NCBI RefSeq assembly: GCF_003925875.1
Contig: NZ_AP019309.1
Coordinates: 682,001 to 746,000, forward strand
DNA from: Intestinibaculum porci
GTDB taxonomy: Bacteria > Bacillota_I > Bacilli_A > Erysipelotrichales > Coprobacillaceae
Length of the DNA: 64,000 bases
Reading direction: 5' to 3'
The translations under genes and the position numbers were made by a program. Below the pieces are notes generated by a model. The model was given only the letters and a program-made list of their open reading frames with translations. It searched no databases and was not told the DNA's origin. The first letter of the stretch is position 1. The number at the start of each line of letters is the position of its first letter. Below are positions 1-7,556 of this stretch, one piece after another.

Positions 1-964
1 ATAACATTCTTAATGGCGCATCGATGGACAGGATCAGGGTTGAGAACTGACCGATGGCATTACAGATAGCGTAGATAATCATTAATAAGTCACCCATATG
101 ATAATACTGACCTAATTTCTGGAAAGCCCAGTAAGAACCGTTCGCATTATAAGCATCAAAGTTTTTCATGATGTCTTTTGGATCGAACATCAGGCCCATG
201 GCAATGGTTCCTAGGATCGCGCAGACGGCGACCATGATCGCTAAGGTGATCATTGATCTTGGGAATTCCTTTTCTGGTTTCTCGAGTTTATTGACGTAAG
301 GGGAAATCTTTTCACAGCCCCCTACCGCAAAGACAAGAATTGATAAAGACGTAAAGTATTTGACGTTAAATTGTGGGACTAAGTTCTTTAACGAAAAGTC
401 TAATGATGCAAAGTGCGCACCAGGGTTGATCGCTGGGGCCGCAAACATCATCACGATGTAAAGTAAGGACATGACAAACATTGATGTCCCGGCAATCGAT
501 GTTAAAGCTTTTAAAGGCGTTAAACCACGTGATGCGATATAACAGAATAATAAGAAGACACCTAAGGTGGCTAACTGAATCGCCCATGGTTTAAAAGACG
601 CAAATGTTTCCGCATTGCGGAAAATTACCCATGATAATGCTTTTAAACCGCCTGATCCCTTTGAGGCGATATAAGTGATATGGCATGCCCAGTAAGTAAA
701 TCCGGCATAGTATGCCATTTTTGGACCCATGGTTTCGTGGATCCAGGAACTGACGCCGCCGCCAGCTTCCTTGAATGCTGAACCAAGTTCACCAACCATT
801 AAGGCATAAGGCACGAAATAGAGGGCGAACATCAGGATCCAGCTGAAGATGACCTGAATACCGTTGAAATAGATAAAGCCGTTTAAGACGTTACCAAATC
901 CCCAAACGGTAGAGAAGGCCATGAATGCAAGAGTCGACCATTTGATTCGTTTCGATTGATCCAT
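1..964 (-). CDS. APC-family amino-acid permease, YjeM-like (3' end outside window)
   Basis: Reading the minus strand from ATG at 964 gives an uninterrupted frame of 321 codons that runs off the left edge. It begins MDQSKRIKWSTLAFM and is a chain of hydrophobic segments separated by short polar loops, as expected for an inner-membrane amino-acid/polyamine/organocation transporter. The early GFGNVLNGFIYFNG helix and the conserved GELGSAF and GGGVSSWI stretches resemble the glutamate/GABA antiporter-like YjeM group. The start is supported by an AGGAGGAAC site just upstream. The substrate cannot be told from sequence. It has its own promoter and a cre-like site in the leader, so it is probably carbon-catabolite controlled. 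Family assignment is by recall of the sequence pattern. Confidence 0.85.
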   Translation of the reverse strand, partial: MDQSKRIKWSTLAFMAFSTVWGFGNVLNGFIYFNGIQVIFSWILMFALYFVPYALMVGELGSAFKEAGGGVSSWIHETMGPKMAYYAGFTYWACHITYIASKGSGGLKALSWVIFRNAETFASFKPWAIQLATLGVFLLFCYIASRGLTPLKALTSIAGTSMFVMSLLYIVMMFAAPAINPGAHFASLDFSLKNLVPQFNVKYFTSLSILVFAVGGCEKISPYVNKLEKPEKEFPRSMITLAIMVAVCAILGTIAMGLMFDPKDIMKNFDAYNANGSYWAFQKLGQYYHMGDLLMIIYAICNAIGQFSTLILSIDAPLRML

Positions 965-992
965 ATTGTTCCTCCTAAATGTAATTATGTGG

Positions 993-1006
993 TGTAAGCG
1001 TATACA
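993..1006 (-). promoter_or_regulatory. cre-like site (CcpA) in permease leader
   Basis: TGTAAGCGTATACA fits the catabolite-responsive element consensus TGWAANCGNTWNCA with one mismatch and lies inside a wider inverted repeat, GGTGTA at 991-996 and TACACC at 1003-1008. It sits between the predicted transcription start and the ribosome-binding site of the permease, a position typical for roadblock repression. Binding by CcpA is inferred. Confidence 0.5.
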
Positions 1007-1028
1007 CCTTTTTTCTCCTACAAGGGAT

Positions 1029-1057
1029 ATTATATCATAAAATACATCATTTGGAAA
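1029..1057 (-). promoter_or_regulatory. Sigma-A-type promoter for the permease
   Basis: On the minus strand TTTCCA (1052-1057) and TATAAT (1029-1034) are separated by 17 bases. The -10 is perfect and the -35 matches four of six positions. Confidence 0.6.
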
Positions 1058-1151
1058 TATAATTAATTTTGTTTAGAAAATATAGGAATATAATAAAAGA
1101 ATAATGGATATTTTCGTGAAATGAAAAATTCTTGTATTAAAAAATTCACAA

Positions 1152-1185
1152 GAAAAAAATAAAAGCATGAACATCAGTTCATGCT
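1152..1185 (-). terminator. Intrinsic terminator of the diguanylate cyclase gene
   Basis: A perfect 9-bp stem (1164-1172 with 1177-1185, loop of four) is followed on the minus strand by a T-rich tract. The stem overlaps the stop codon. Confidence 0.85.
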
Positions 1186-2027
1186 TAGCGGATAATCAGC
1201 GCATCGCCACGCGCTTTCGCCTGTTCTAATGCATCTTCGGCGATTGGCAGCAGCGCTGAAGCGGTTGCAGCTTCTTCAAAGCAGGCGCCAATAGAGACGG
1301 AAATGCGTAAATTGGGGAAATCATCGTTCGCATAGGCGTGAACGATACTTTGGACATCCTTTAATCGTTCGACAAAATGAATCTCTTCAATATTGCGGAA
1401 AACAATCAGGAAATCATCACCGCCATAGCGGATCGCGACATCCTCATGGCGTAATCGCAGTTTAATGACCTGAGAAACGAAAATAATAGCTTCATCCCCA
1501 GCCGCGCGACCGAAATTCTTATTGATCTGGCGAAGATGATCGATATTGACAATGGCGACGCCGCTGCAAGGCAAGTCTTTGACTTGTTCGTGAAAGTAGC
1601 GACGATTAAAGAGGCCGGTTTCATAATTGGTATATTTTTCGTGGTTATTCTCGACCATATCACTGATAAAGTCAGTGCTTGTATTTCCAACCGTGAGCTG
1701 ACCATGGATTTTTAATGCACATTCAAGCACGTAAGGATATTGATCCACTTCGACATATTTGGTTAAAACGAAGTAGGGATCACGACCGATGAATTCGATT
1801 TTGGTCTCATCTTTATGTTTCGTAAACGTTTCGAGAGAAATACAATTCTCGCACCGCTGATCTTTCTGGAAAGAACGGAAACAGTAGTCGTGTCTTTTTT
1901 CATTACTGCCGCTGAGAGCATTTTCAATGCATGGCTCAAGCTGAGTTGGATTGATCAGTCTGACAACATCAAAGATCTCTTGGAGACTGATGATCAGCTG
2001 ACCCATTTCTTCAGTGGTTTTTTTCAT
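1185..2027 (-). CDS. Diguanylate cyclase (GGDEF domain) with cysteine-containing N-terminal sensor
   Basis: The protein of about 280 residues ends in a GGDEF domain with active-site sequence RYGGDDF near residue 202. An RxxD inhibitory-site motif (RHED) lies five residues before it, so product feedback by c-di-GMP is likely. The domain should join two GTP into c-di-GMP. The N-terminal half is a PAS-like region of about 110 residues with a C-x-n-CxxC pattern (YCFRSF, RCENC), a feature shared with the large protein at 13274. No membrane segment is visible, so it is probably cytoplasmic. I prefer the second ATG (2027) because the AAGGAAGG site is six bases from it and abuts the upstream ATG at 2033. 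It is monocistronic and ends in its own terminator. Confidence 0.9.
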   Translation of the reverse strand: MKKTTEEMGQLIISLQEIFDVVRLINPTQLEPCIENALSGSNEKRHDYCFRSFQKDQRCENCISLETFTKHKDETKIEFIGRDPYFVLTKYVEVDQYPYVLECALKIHGQLTVGNTSTDFISDMVENNHEKYTNYETGLFNRRYFHEQVKDLPCSGVAIVNIDHLRQINKNFGRAAGDEAIIFVSQVIKLRLRHEDVAIRYGGDDFLIVFRNIEEIHFVERLKDVQSIVHAYANDDFPNLRISVSIGACFEEAATASALLPIAEDALEQAKARGDALIIR

Positions 2028-2125
2028 AGACATCCTTCCTTTTATATATCTATTATTTTAATAACGTTTTCTCTACATTTCAACATTTACACGCTTTTGT
2101 GAAAAAAGGAAAGTGCTTTGTCGGC

Positions 2126-2155
2126 TTGTCAAAAAGAAGAATCGTGCGATATAAT
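2126..2155 (+). promoter_or_regulatory. Promoter of the 2178-3073 operon
   Basis: TTGTCA (2126-2131) and TATAAT (2150-2155) with an 18-base spacer lie 23 bases before the start codon at 2178. Confidence 0.75.
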
Positions 2156-2177
2156 GGAGGCAAAGAGAGGAGTACTT

Positions 2178-2576
2178 ATGAGAAAGCTGAAACTTTATAC
2201 AAATATTGAAAAAATGTCTCCTGATGCAGCGGCCAATGAAGAGGTGGAACAGCGCTTGTCGATTATGAACACCGGAAAGGTCGTTTTAACGAGTTCTTTA
2301 TATGGTGAAGGCTATGGCAAATACCGCAAAGGCCGGAAAGAAGAAGTGATGATTGATCCCGCAGTTGTGGAAGAAATCTTCCAGGAAGTGGAAAACTTTT
2401 TTGCCAGTCAGCCGGTTTATAATATTATTCCTGGCTTTGGCATGTGGGAGATGTCAATGGTGGGCGAACACAACCGGGCCAAACAGTATTTTGGGGCAAC
2501 CAGCGGGGTGTATAATGATTTGACCCAGTTTATTGCTCGACGGATTCCCATTGCGAATCTGATGGTCTTTAAATAA
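2178..2576 (+). CDS. Conserved hypothetical protein
   Basis: A cytoplasmic-looking protein of 132 residues starting MRKLKLYTNIEKM, with no signal peptide or membrane helix. I do not recognise the family. The middle contains a GEGYGKYRKGRKEEV stretch, followed by an acidic helix (about residues 65-80) and an aromatic-rich part with GFGMWEMS. The ATG at 2178 is chosen over upstream in-frame starts because an AGAGAGGAG site precedes it and the promoter -10 would otherwise overlap coding sequence. It shares a promoter with the YcxB-like gene, whose start codon overlaps this stop by one base, so the two are translationally coupled and may act together. Confidence 0.75.
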   Translation: MRKLKLYTNIEKMSPDAAANEEVEQRLSIMNTGKVVLTSSLYGEGYGKYRKGRKEEVMIDPAVVEEIFQEVENFFASQPVYNIIPGFGMWEMSMVGEHNRAKQYFGATSGVYNDLTQFIARRIPIANLMVFK

Positions 2577-3073
2577 TGTTTAAAAATCAGTATCAGCCCA
2601 ATCGTCAGATGTATAAAGAATACGTTGTCAAAATTTTGATGCGGGGCTATATTGTGCGCGGGATTGTATTGATTATGATTGCCGACGTTACCTGCGTTTT
2701 GTTAATCAGACGTTCGCCGGTGATAGCTGTGTTAGAAGGGATTGCTGGCGGGATTATCCTGCTGAGCTTATTACTGATGCCAGATGCGATCACGCGATCG
2801 CTGTTAACACAGGATCAAGGCATCGAAGGGCTGCCGCTTTGTACCATTGTTTTTTATGAAGACTATATCGCGTTAACCCTGCCGCGTGCGCAAAGCAGTA
2901 TTGACTACGCTTTGATCGATGCGGTGTATAGTTTGAAAACCTGTTATGTCTTAAAGGTGAATCGGAACACTTATATTGTCAAAAAAGGGTGCTTTGTGGA
3001 AGGGGATGAAAGCCTTTTTGCGGCTTTTTTACTCGATCGCTGCCCGAACGTTGACCACTTGATTAAGAAATAA
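2576..3073 (+). CDS. YcxB-like membrane protein
   Basis: The 165-residue protein has two hydrophobic segments (about residues 25-45 and 49-68) forming a helical hairpin. A soluble C-terminal half of beta-strand character follows (IVFYEDYIAL, YALIDAVYS, TYIVKKGCF), ending in a GDESLFAAFL helix. That arrangement is typical of YcxB-like proteins of Firmicutes, whose role is unknown. The start overlaps the preceding stop as TAATG. A terminator follows directly, closing a two-gene operon. Confidence 0.7.
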   Translation: MFKNQYQPNRQMYKEYVVKILMRGYIVRGIVLIMIADVTCVLLIRRSPVIAVLEGIAGGIILLSLLLMPDAITRSLLTQDQGIEGLPLCTIVFYEDYIALTLPRAQSSIDYALIDAVYSLKTCYVLKVNRNTYIVKKGCFVEGDESLFAAFLLDRCPNVDHLIKK

Positions 3074-3096
3074 GGAGCCTGGCTTCTTATTTTTTT
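3066..3096 (+). terminator. Intrinsic terminator after the YcxB-like gene
   Basis: The stem AATAAGGAG (3069-3077) pairs with CTTCTTATT (one G-T pair) around a CCTGG loop and runs into a T tract at 3091. Confidence 0.8.
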
Positions 3097-3148
3097 GTGC
3101 TTCCTGTAAAGTTTACGTAAATAGTATTTTGGTAAGGCTTTGATTTTA

Positions 3149-3177
3149 TTGAAATGACAAATTTTGAGTGATATAAT
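3149..3177 (+). promoter_or_regulatory. pgk-tpiA promoter
   Basis: TTGAAA (3149-3154), 17 bases, TATAAT (3172-3177). A perfect 11-base inverted repeat, GTAAAGTTTAC at 3106-3116, lies about 33 bases upstream of the -35 and could bind an unidentified regulator. It lacks the CG core of a cre site. Confidence 0.75.
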
Positions 3178-3200
3178 GGCACCATGGAGGACAGATAAAA

Positions 3201-4388
3201 ATGGATAAATTAACTATCAGAGATATTGATGTAACTAACAAAACAGTACTTGTTCGTGTTGACTTCAATGTCCCACTTAAAGACGAAGGAAAAGCAATTT
3301 CAGATGACAACAGAATTGTCGCTGCTTTACCAACAATCAACTATTTATTAGATCACAATCCTAAAGCTGTAGTATTATTCTCACACTTAGGAAAAATTAA
3401 GAAAGAAGAAGACAAAGCGAAAAACAACATGGCTGTTGTAGCACCTCGTTTAGCTGAATTACTTGGCCGTGATGTTGAATTCGTTGATGCAACTCGTGGC
3501 GAAAAATTAGAAAACGCCATCAAAGAAGCACATGATGGTCAGGTTATCTTAGTTCAGAACACACGTTATGAACCAGGTGAAACTAAAAATGATCCTGAAT
3601 TAGGTAAATACTGGGCATCACTTGGTGATGTATTCGTAGAAGATGCATTCGGTTCAGTACATAGAGCTCATGCTTCTACTGTAGGTATCCCAACATACTT
3701 ACATCCTGCAGCTGCTGGTTTCTTACTTGAAAAAGAAATCGCTTATATCGGCAAAGCTGTCAATGATCCAGAAAGACCATTAGTAGCAATCTTAGGTGGT
3801 TCTAAGGTTTCTTCTAAGATCGGTGTTATTAACAACTTATTAAAAGTTGCTGATAAAGTTATCATCGGTGGCGGTATGGCCTTCACTTTCTATGCAGCTA
3901 AAGGCTTAAAGACTGGTTCTTCATTAGTTGAAGAAGACAAGATCGATTTAGCTAAAGAATACATCGAAAAAGGCGGAGACAAATTACTCTTACCTGTTGA
4001 TGCTGTATGTAATACAGCTTTCGCTAACGAAGGCGATATTAAAACAATCGAAGGTGACATCCCTGATGGATACATGGGCTTAGACATCGGTCCTAAATCA
4101 ATCGAAAACATCAAGAACGCTCTTGTTGGCGCTAAGACAGTTATCTGGAACGGTCCAATGGGCGTATTCGAAATGTCTAACTTCGCTAATGGTACAATCG
4201 AAGTATGTAAAGCTTTAGCAGCTTTAGATGGTGCTAATACAATTATCGGTGGTGGCGATTCCGCAGCTGCTGTTAAACAGTTAGGCTTCGCAGACAAGGT
4301 ATCTCATATCTCTACAGGTGGAGGCGCTTCACTTGAATATATGGAAGGTAAAGTATTACCTGGTATCGCCGCTGTTGATGACAAATAA
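3201..4388 (+). CDS. pgk: Phosphoglycerate kinase
   Basis: The 395-residue cytoplasmic enzyme transfers the acyl phosphate of 1,3-bisphosphoglycerate to ADP in lower glycolysis. The N-terminal signature VRVDFNVP (about residues 18-25), R38 and the H62-L-G substrate motif are present, as is the C-terminal GGGDSAAA nucleotide loop. Length is normal for the family. A strong GGAGGA site precedes the ATG. tpiA follows 23 bases later with no terminator between, so both are one glycolytic operon. No glyceraldehyde-3-phosphate dehydrogenase gene is adjacent, unlike the usual gap-pgk-tpi order. Confidence 0.98.
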   Translation: MDKLTIRDIDVTNKTVLVRVDFNVPLKDEGKAISDDNRIVAALPTINYLLDHNPKAVVLFSHLGKIKKEEDKAKNNMAVVAPRLAELLGRDVEFVDATRGEKLENAIKEAHDGQVILVQNTRYEPGETKNDPELGKYWASLGDVFVEDAFGSVHRAHASTVGIPTYLHPAAAGFLLEKEIAYIGKAVNDPERPLVAILGGSKVSSKIGVINNLLKVADKVIIGGGMAFTFYAAKGLKTGSSLVEEDKIDLAKEYIEKGGDKLLLPVDAVCNTAFANEGDIKTIEGDIPDGYMGLDIGPKSIENIKNALVGAKTVIWNGPMGVFEMSNFANGTIEVCKALAALDGANTIIGGGDSAAAVKQLGFADKVSHISTGGGASLEYMEGKVLPGIAAVDDK

Positions 4389-4411
4389 TTGAGTTAAGGG
4401 AGATCAGTATA

Positions 4412-5158
4412 ATGGCTAGAAAACCAATCGTAGTTGGAAACTGGAAAATGAACAAAACTATCGCTGAAACAAAAGCATTCGTAGCAGCGGTAGATGATAA
4501 ATTAAATGATAAGGCTGACTGGGGAATCGCAACTCCTTACTTAGACTTACCTGCAGCTAAAGAAGCAAAACATTTAATTGTTGCAGCTGAAGATATGCAC
4601 TTCAAAGATAGCGGTGCATACACTGGTGCTGTATCAGCTGCTATGTTAAAGGAAATCGGTGTTGACTGGACAATCTTAGGTCACTCTGAAAGAAGACAGT
4701 ATTTCGGTGAAACTGATGAAACTGTTAACTTAAAAATGTTACAGGCTTTAAAGAATGGCATCAACCCAATCGTTTGTGTTGGTGAATCTGAAGCTCAGTA
4801 TGATGCTGGCGAAACACATGATGTTGTAAAGACTCAGGTTGTCGCTGCATACAAAGACGTCGCAAAAGAAGACGTTGAAAAGACTGTTATTGCTTACGAA
4901 CCAATCTGGGCAATCGGTACTGGTAAAACAGCTACTAACGAAATCGCTCAGGATGTTTGCGGCTATATCAGAAGCGTAGTTGCTGAATTATATGGTCAGG
5001 AAACAGCTGATAAAGTAAGAATTCAGTATGGTGGATCAGTAAAACCTAATACGATCAAAGAATTACTTGCTCAGCCTGATATCGATGGCGCTTTAGTTGG
5101 TGGAGCTTCATTAAAAGAAGATTCTTACTTAGCTATGGTTGCTGCTTTAGATGACTAA
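4412..5158 (+). CDS. tpiA: Triosephosphate isomerase
   Basis: A 248-residue TIM-barrel enzyme interconverting dihydroxyacetone phosphate and glyceraldehyde 3-phosphate. Catalytic residues are visible: N10/K12 in GNWKMNK, H91 in LGHSERR, and the base E163 in AYEPIWAIGTG. The phosphate-binding loops YGGSVKP and GALVGGAS are also present. It is the second gene of the pgk operon and is followed by an intrinsic terminator. Codon use matches pgk, as for a highly expressed gene. Confidence 0.98.
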   Translation: MARKPIVVGNWKMNKTIAETKAFVAAVDDKLNDKADWGIATPYLDLPAAKEAKHLIVAAEDMHFKDSGAYTGAVSAAMLKEIGVDWTILGHSERRQYFGETDETVNLKMLQALKNGINPIVCVGESEAQYDAGETHDVVKTQVVAAYKDVAKEDVEKTVIAYEPIWAIGTGKTATNEIAQDVCGYIRSVVAELYGQETADKVRIQYGGSVKPNTIKELLAQPDIDGALVGGASLKEDSYLAMVAALDD

Positions 5159-5172
5159 TCATTGATAATAGA

Positions 5173-5202
5173 AGAAGGGGGAATGTCCTCCTTCTTTTTT
5201 TC
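5173..5202 (+). terminator. Intrinsic terminator after tpiA
   Basis: The 10-bp stem 5173-5182 with 5186-5195 (one G-T pair) is followed by an unbroken run of T from 5195. Confidence 0.85.
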
Positions 5203-5241
5203 TTCTCTTTGCAAAGATAATGTTAAGGAGAGGTGATTGAT

Positions 5242-5600
5242 TAAGTCAACTACCCGCGACTAAAGTCGCAGGCTTGTCTCGCGCAGGCCTAAGACTGGCG
5301 TCGGTACATACGTACTAGCTGATTAGCCTAATGTGTTTCGGGCACTATGTTATCCGCAAAAATACAGGCACCTGGGGATTCTTCCCACGTCCCTTGCTCT
5401 GTGACATGCATTAAACATCTCTGACGGGCAGGAGAAGTGTGCATGTCATACATAACTGTGATAACCTTGGCGATGGGAACTACCCTGAAAGGGAGAAGCT
5501 GCATATATACTGCCTCCGGCAAGCGTATGCAGGCGTGCGTAAGCACACACTTATTCATCAATCTTAGTTCAGCTGATTAAGTTTATATATTCAAACGTTA
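5242..5600 (+). ncRNA. IscB omega-RNA (HEARO-type) region
   Basis: About 385 bases without a gene lie between the left end and iscB, the position where HEARO/omega-RNA scaffolds are encoded. The stretch opens with a 5-bp hairpin (5256-5269) and is GC-richer than its surroundings. It contains several self-complementary blocks, including a GGGAACTACCCTGAAAGGGAG segment near 5476-5496 that resembles the conserved HEARO core as I remember it. In characterised IscB systems the guide is the 5' end of the RNA, read from flanking DNA; here that would be about 5222-5241. A weak -10 (GATAAT, 5216-5221) could start transcription just before it. Boundaries are approximate. Confidence 0.65.
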
Positions 5601-5627
5601 TTATTTTACAGGAAAGGAGGAATTTCC

Positions 5628-6971
5628 ATGAGCGTATGCGTTGTAGCACCGGATAAAAAGCCGCTGATGCCGACAAGCGAGTACCGTGCAAGAAAGCTGC
5701 TGAAAAGCGGTAAGGCTGTTATCTTTAAGTATAAGCCGTTCACGATCATGCTTACAAGAATCGTAAGCGAGAATATGCAGCCGATCGAGTACTGCTGCGA
5801 TACGGGATACAAACATATTGGTGTATCCATCAAATCAGAAAAACACGAGTATTTTGACTGCCAATTTGACATGCTTCAGGATGAGAAGAAGCGGCACGAT
5901 GACTGTCGGAAAATGCGCCGCGCAAGAAGAAACAGGCGTCGCTACAGAAAGCCCCGTTTTGATAATCGGACAGCTTCCAAAAAGGAAGGATGGCTGGCGC
6001 CGTCGCTGAGAAACATCCGTGATCAGCATATCCGTATTTTTGAGCGGTTCCTTGAGGTCATGCCGATAGTCTCAGCCACGTTTGAAATGGGCTCGTTTGA
6101 CGTCCACGCCATGCATGAGTTTGAGGCAACAGGCACCGTGCTTAAAGGCGATGATTATCAGAAGGGGCCGCGATACGGCATGAACACGTTGAGAAAAGCC
6201 GTTTTCTATCGTGACAATTACACATGCCAGGTGTGCGGGGAAACCGCGGATGAAGGCGCTATTCTGAGAGTGCATCATATCGACTTCGAAACAGGCGATC
6301 ATACGAACCGCATGAGCAATCTGCTGACTGTCTGCACAAAATGCCATACTTCGGCAAACCACAAGCCGGGCGGAAAGCTGTACGACCTGAAGCCTAGGAC
6401 GAAGCCGTTTAACGGCGCAGCCTTCATGAACGCTGTCAGATGGCAGATGTTCAGAACGCTGAAAAGCACCCACCCTGATTTAGAATGGCACATGACATAT
6501 GGCGCTGCTACGCAGGAGGCAAGAAGAGTCCTACACCTTGAAAAGTCGCATGCCAATGACGCCTACGCCATGGGAGAATTCCATCCAAGACGCAGGACGC
6601 CTTTTATGCATTTTCAGAAGCTGAGACGGAATAACCGCATCCTTGAAAAATTCTTTGATGCAAAATACGTTGATGCGCGAGACGGCAAGACAAAGAAAGG
6701 TGCAGAGCTGTCATGCGGAAGCGAGTCAAGACACTCCGAGAAGAACCTTCGCGTATTCAGAGAGCGGAAAGTTTCGAAAGGCAGACGCGTGATCAGAAGA
6801 AGCCACTATACACTGCGTCCTGGCGATACTGTTGTTATTGGCGGAGAGAAGCATAGGGCAAAGGGCGTTCATAACAAAGGCACATATGTTGTGACAGACG
6901 CCAAGAAGTCAGTGCCTGTTAAGAAAGTAGAGAAGATTATTCATGCAGGTGGGTATATGCCTGTTAAATAG
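5628..6971 (+). CDS. iscB: IscB RNA-guided nuclease (HNH-split RuvC)
   Basis: The 447-residue protein has the full IscB layout. A PLMP domain (PLMP at 12-15, SEYRARKLLKSGKA) is followed by RuvC-I with D58, an arginine-rich bridge helix (about 94-110) and RuvC-II with E153. The HNH domain has zinc cysteines C200, C203, C236 and C239, catalytic H216-H217, N231 and H240. RuvC-III has H308 and D311. All catalytic positions are intact, so it should cut both strands of DNA guided by the upstream omega-RNA. An AGGAAAGGAGG site precedes the ATG. IscB is regarded as the Cas9 ancestor and normally biases retention of its IS element. No tnpA accompanies it. Base composition is GC-richer than the flanking pgk-tpiA genes, consistent with transfer. 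Confidence 0.95.
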   Translation: MSVCVVAPDKKPLMPTSEYRARKLLKSGKAVIFKYKPFTIMLTRIVSENMQPIEYCCDTGYKHIGVSIKSEKHEYFDCQFDMLQDEKKRHDDCRKMRRARRNRRRYRKPRFDNRTASKKEGWLAPSLRNIRDQHIRIFERFLEVMPIVSATFEMGSFDVHAMHEFEATGTVLKGDDYQKGPRYGMNTLRKAVFYRDNYTCQVCGETADEGAILRVHHIDFETGDHTNRMSNLLTVCTKCHTSANHKPGGKLYDLKPRTKPFNGAAFMNAVRWQMFRTLKSTHPDLEWHMTYGAATQEARRVLHLEKSHANDAYAMGEFHPRRRTPFMHFQKLRRNNRILEKFFDAKYVDARDGKTKKGAELSCGSESRHSEKNLRVFRERKVSKGRRVIRRSHYTLRPGDTVVIGGEKHRAKGVHNKGTYVVTDAKKSVPVKKVEKIIHAGGYMPVK

Positions 6972-6982
6972 AGAAGGAGGAT

Positions 6983-7026
6983 GGCACAATTCCTCCTGCG
7001 AATGAATTCGCAGGTATCCTTGTGCC
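6983..7026 (+). repeat. Right-end hairpin of the IscB element
   Basis: A two-part hairpin: inner 8-bp stem CCTGCGAA/TTCGCAGG (6995-7002, 7007-7014, loop TGAA) and outer 7-bp stem GGCACAA/TTGTGCC (6983-6989, 7020-7026). Such imperfect hairpins near the end are what TnpA recognises in this superfamily. Confidence 0.75.
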
Positions 7027-7034
7027 TATATATC

Positions 7035-7428
7035 AATGAAGTCTCATTATATACAAGACCACGACGTTTTGGAAAATCAATGAATATGAGTATGCTCTAT
7101 TATTTCTTTAGTATCAAAGAAAAAGACAATGCCCATTTGTTTGATCATTTAAAAATCACTGCTGAGAAAGAAGCAATGAAGCATCAGAATCGTTATCCAG
7201 TGATCAATTTATCATTAAAGACGATGATCGATGATACGTTTGAATTGAATTTGAAATCGTATCAAAACCTCATTTCTAATTATTTGGGCACGCATCTTGA
7301 ATTACTTGATTTAAAAAACTTAGATGAATATGATCGAATGCGACTTAAGGAGCTTCGCGAACAAAGGGCTGATGTGACACTGCTTAAGGACTCATTAAGA
7401 TTATTAACAGAATGTTTATACAAATATT
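7035..7428 (+). pseudogene. AAA-ATPase-like / PD-(D/E)XK protein, 5' fragment
   Basis: The frame reads NEVSLYTRPRRFGKSMNMSML, the Walker-like start of the widespread AAA_ASS/DUF1703 group (AAA-like ATPase followed by a PD-(D/E)XK_9 nuclease domain). About 40 N-terminal residues expected before this point (the YVDKT region) are absent. They have been replaced by the IscB element, and they are not found to its left, so a deletion accompanied or followed the insertion. The fragment ends at 7428, the left target duplication of the ISL3 insertion, and resumes at 9002. An ATG at 6981 opens the same frame inside the element end but has no usable ribosome site. Confidence 0.85.
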
Positions 7429-7454
7429 GGGTCTGTACTTTTTCCTATGGAGTA
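7429..7454 (+). repeat. Left inverted repeat of the ISL3 element
   Basis: Begins GGGTCTGTAC and shares the core TTTTCCTATGGA plus a terminal TA with the right repeat at 8968-8993. 19 of 26 positions match by eye. Confidence 0.85.
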
Positions 7455-7556
7455 GGTTGTACACAATTAATTCCAAAATATTGAAATAAAAAGAGGTCTA
7501 CCGTATGATAGTGACTGTATCTTGGCGGATATAAGTAACTAACAAGGAGACCTCAA

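Larger units (their letters stand above)
5242..7034 (+). mobile_element. IscB-type element of the IS200/IS605 superfamily (no tnpA)
   Basis: The unit contains a structured 5' RNA region, an intact iscB gene and a strong 3' hairpin, but no transposase of its own. The left end begins at or near TTGAT (5237-5241), a pentamer of the type used as insertion target by IS200/IS605 elements, followed by the terminal hairpin GCGAC-TAAA-GTCGC (5256-5269). The right end lies just after the hairpin at 6983-7026. From about 7038 the sequence reads as an unrelated coding frame (NEVSLYTRPRRF). Exact ends are uncertain by several bases. Mobility would need TnpA in trans. The end hairpins differ from those of the TnpA-bearing element at 17761. 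Confidence 0.75.

Noticed and set aside
366-587. A 73-codon minus-strand frame at the left edge
   Set aside because: It lies in another frame of the permease gene, which is continuous from 964 to 1.
1815-2102. A 95-codon plus-strand open frame opposite the start of the diguanylate cyclase gene
   Set aside because: It has no ribosome site and is explained by the coding bias of the minus-strand gene.
3890-4297. Minus-strand 135-codon frame inside pgk
   Set aside because: It is antisense to a highly conserved enzyme gene with strong codon bias, which readily creates such frames.
6981-7484. A functional gene starting at ATG 6981 inside the IscB right end
   Set aside because: The AGGAGG abuts the ATG, the first codons are the element hairpin, and the frame is cut off by the ISL3 insertion.
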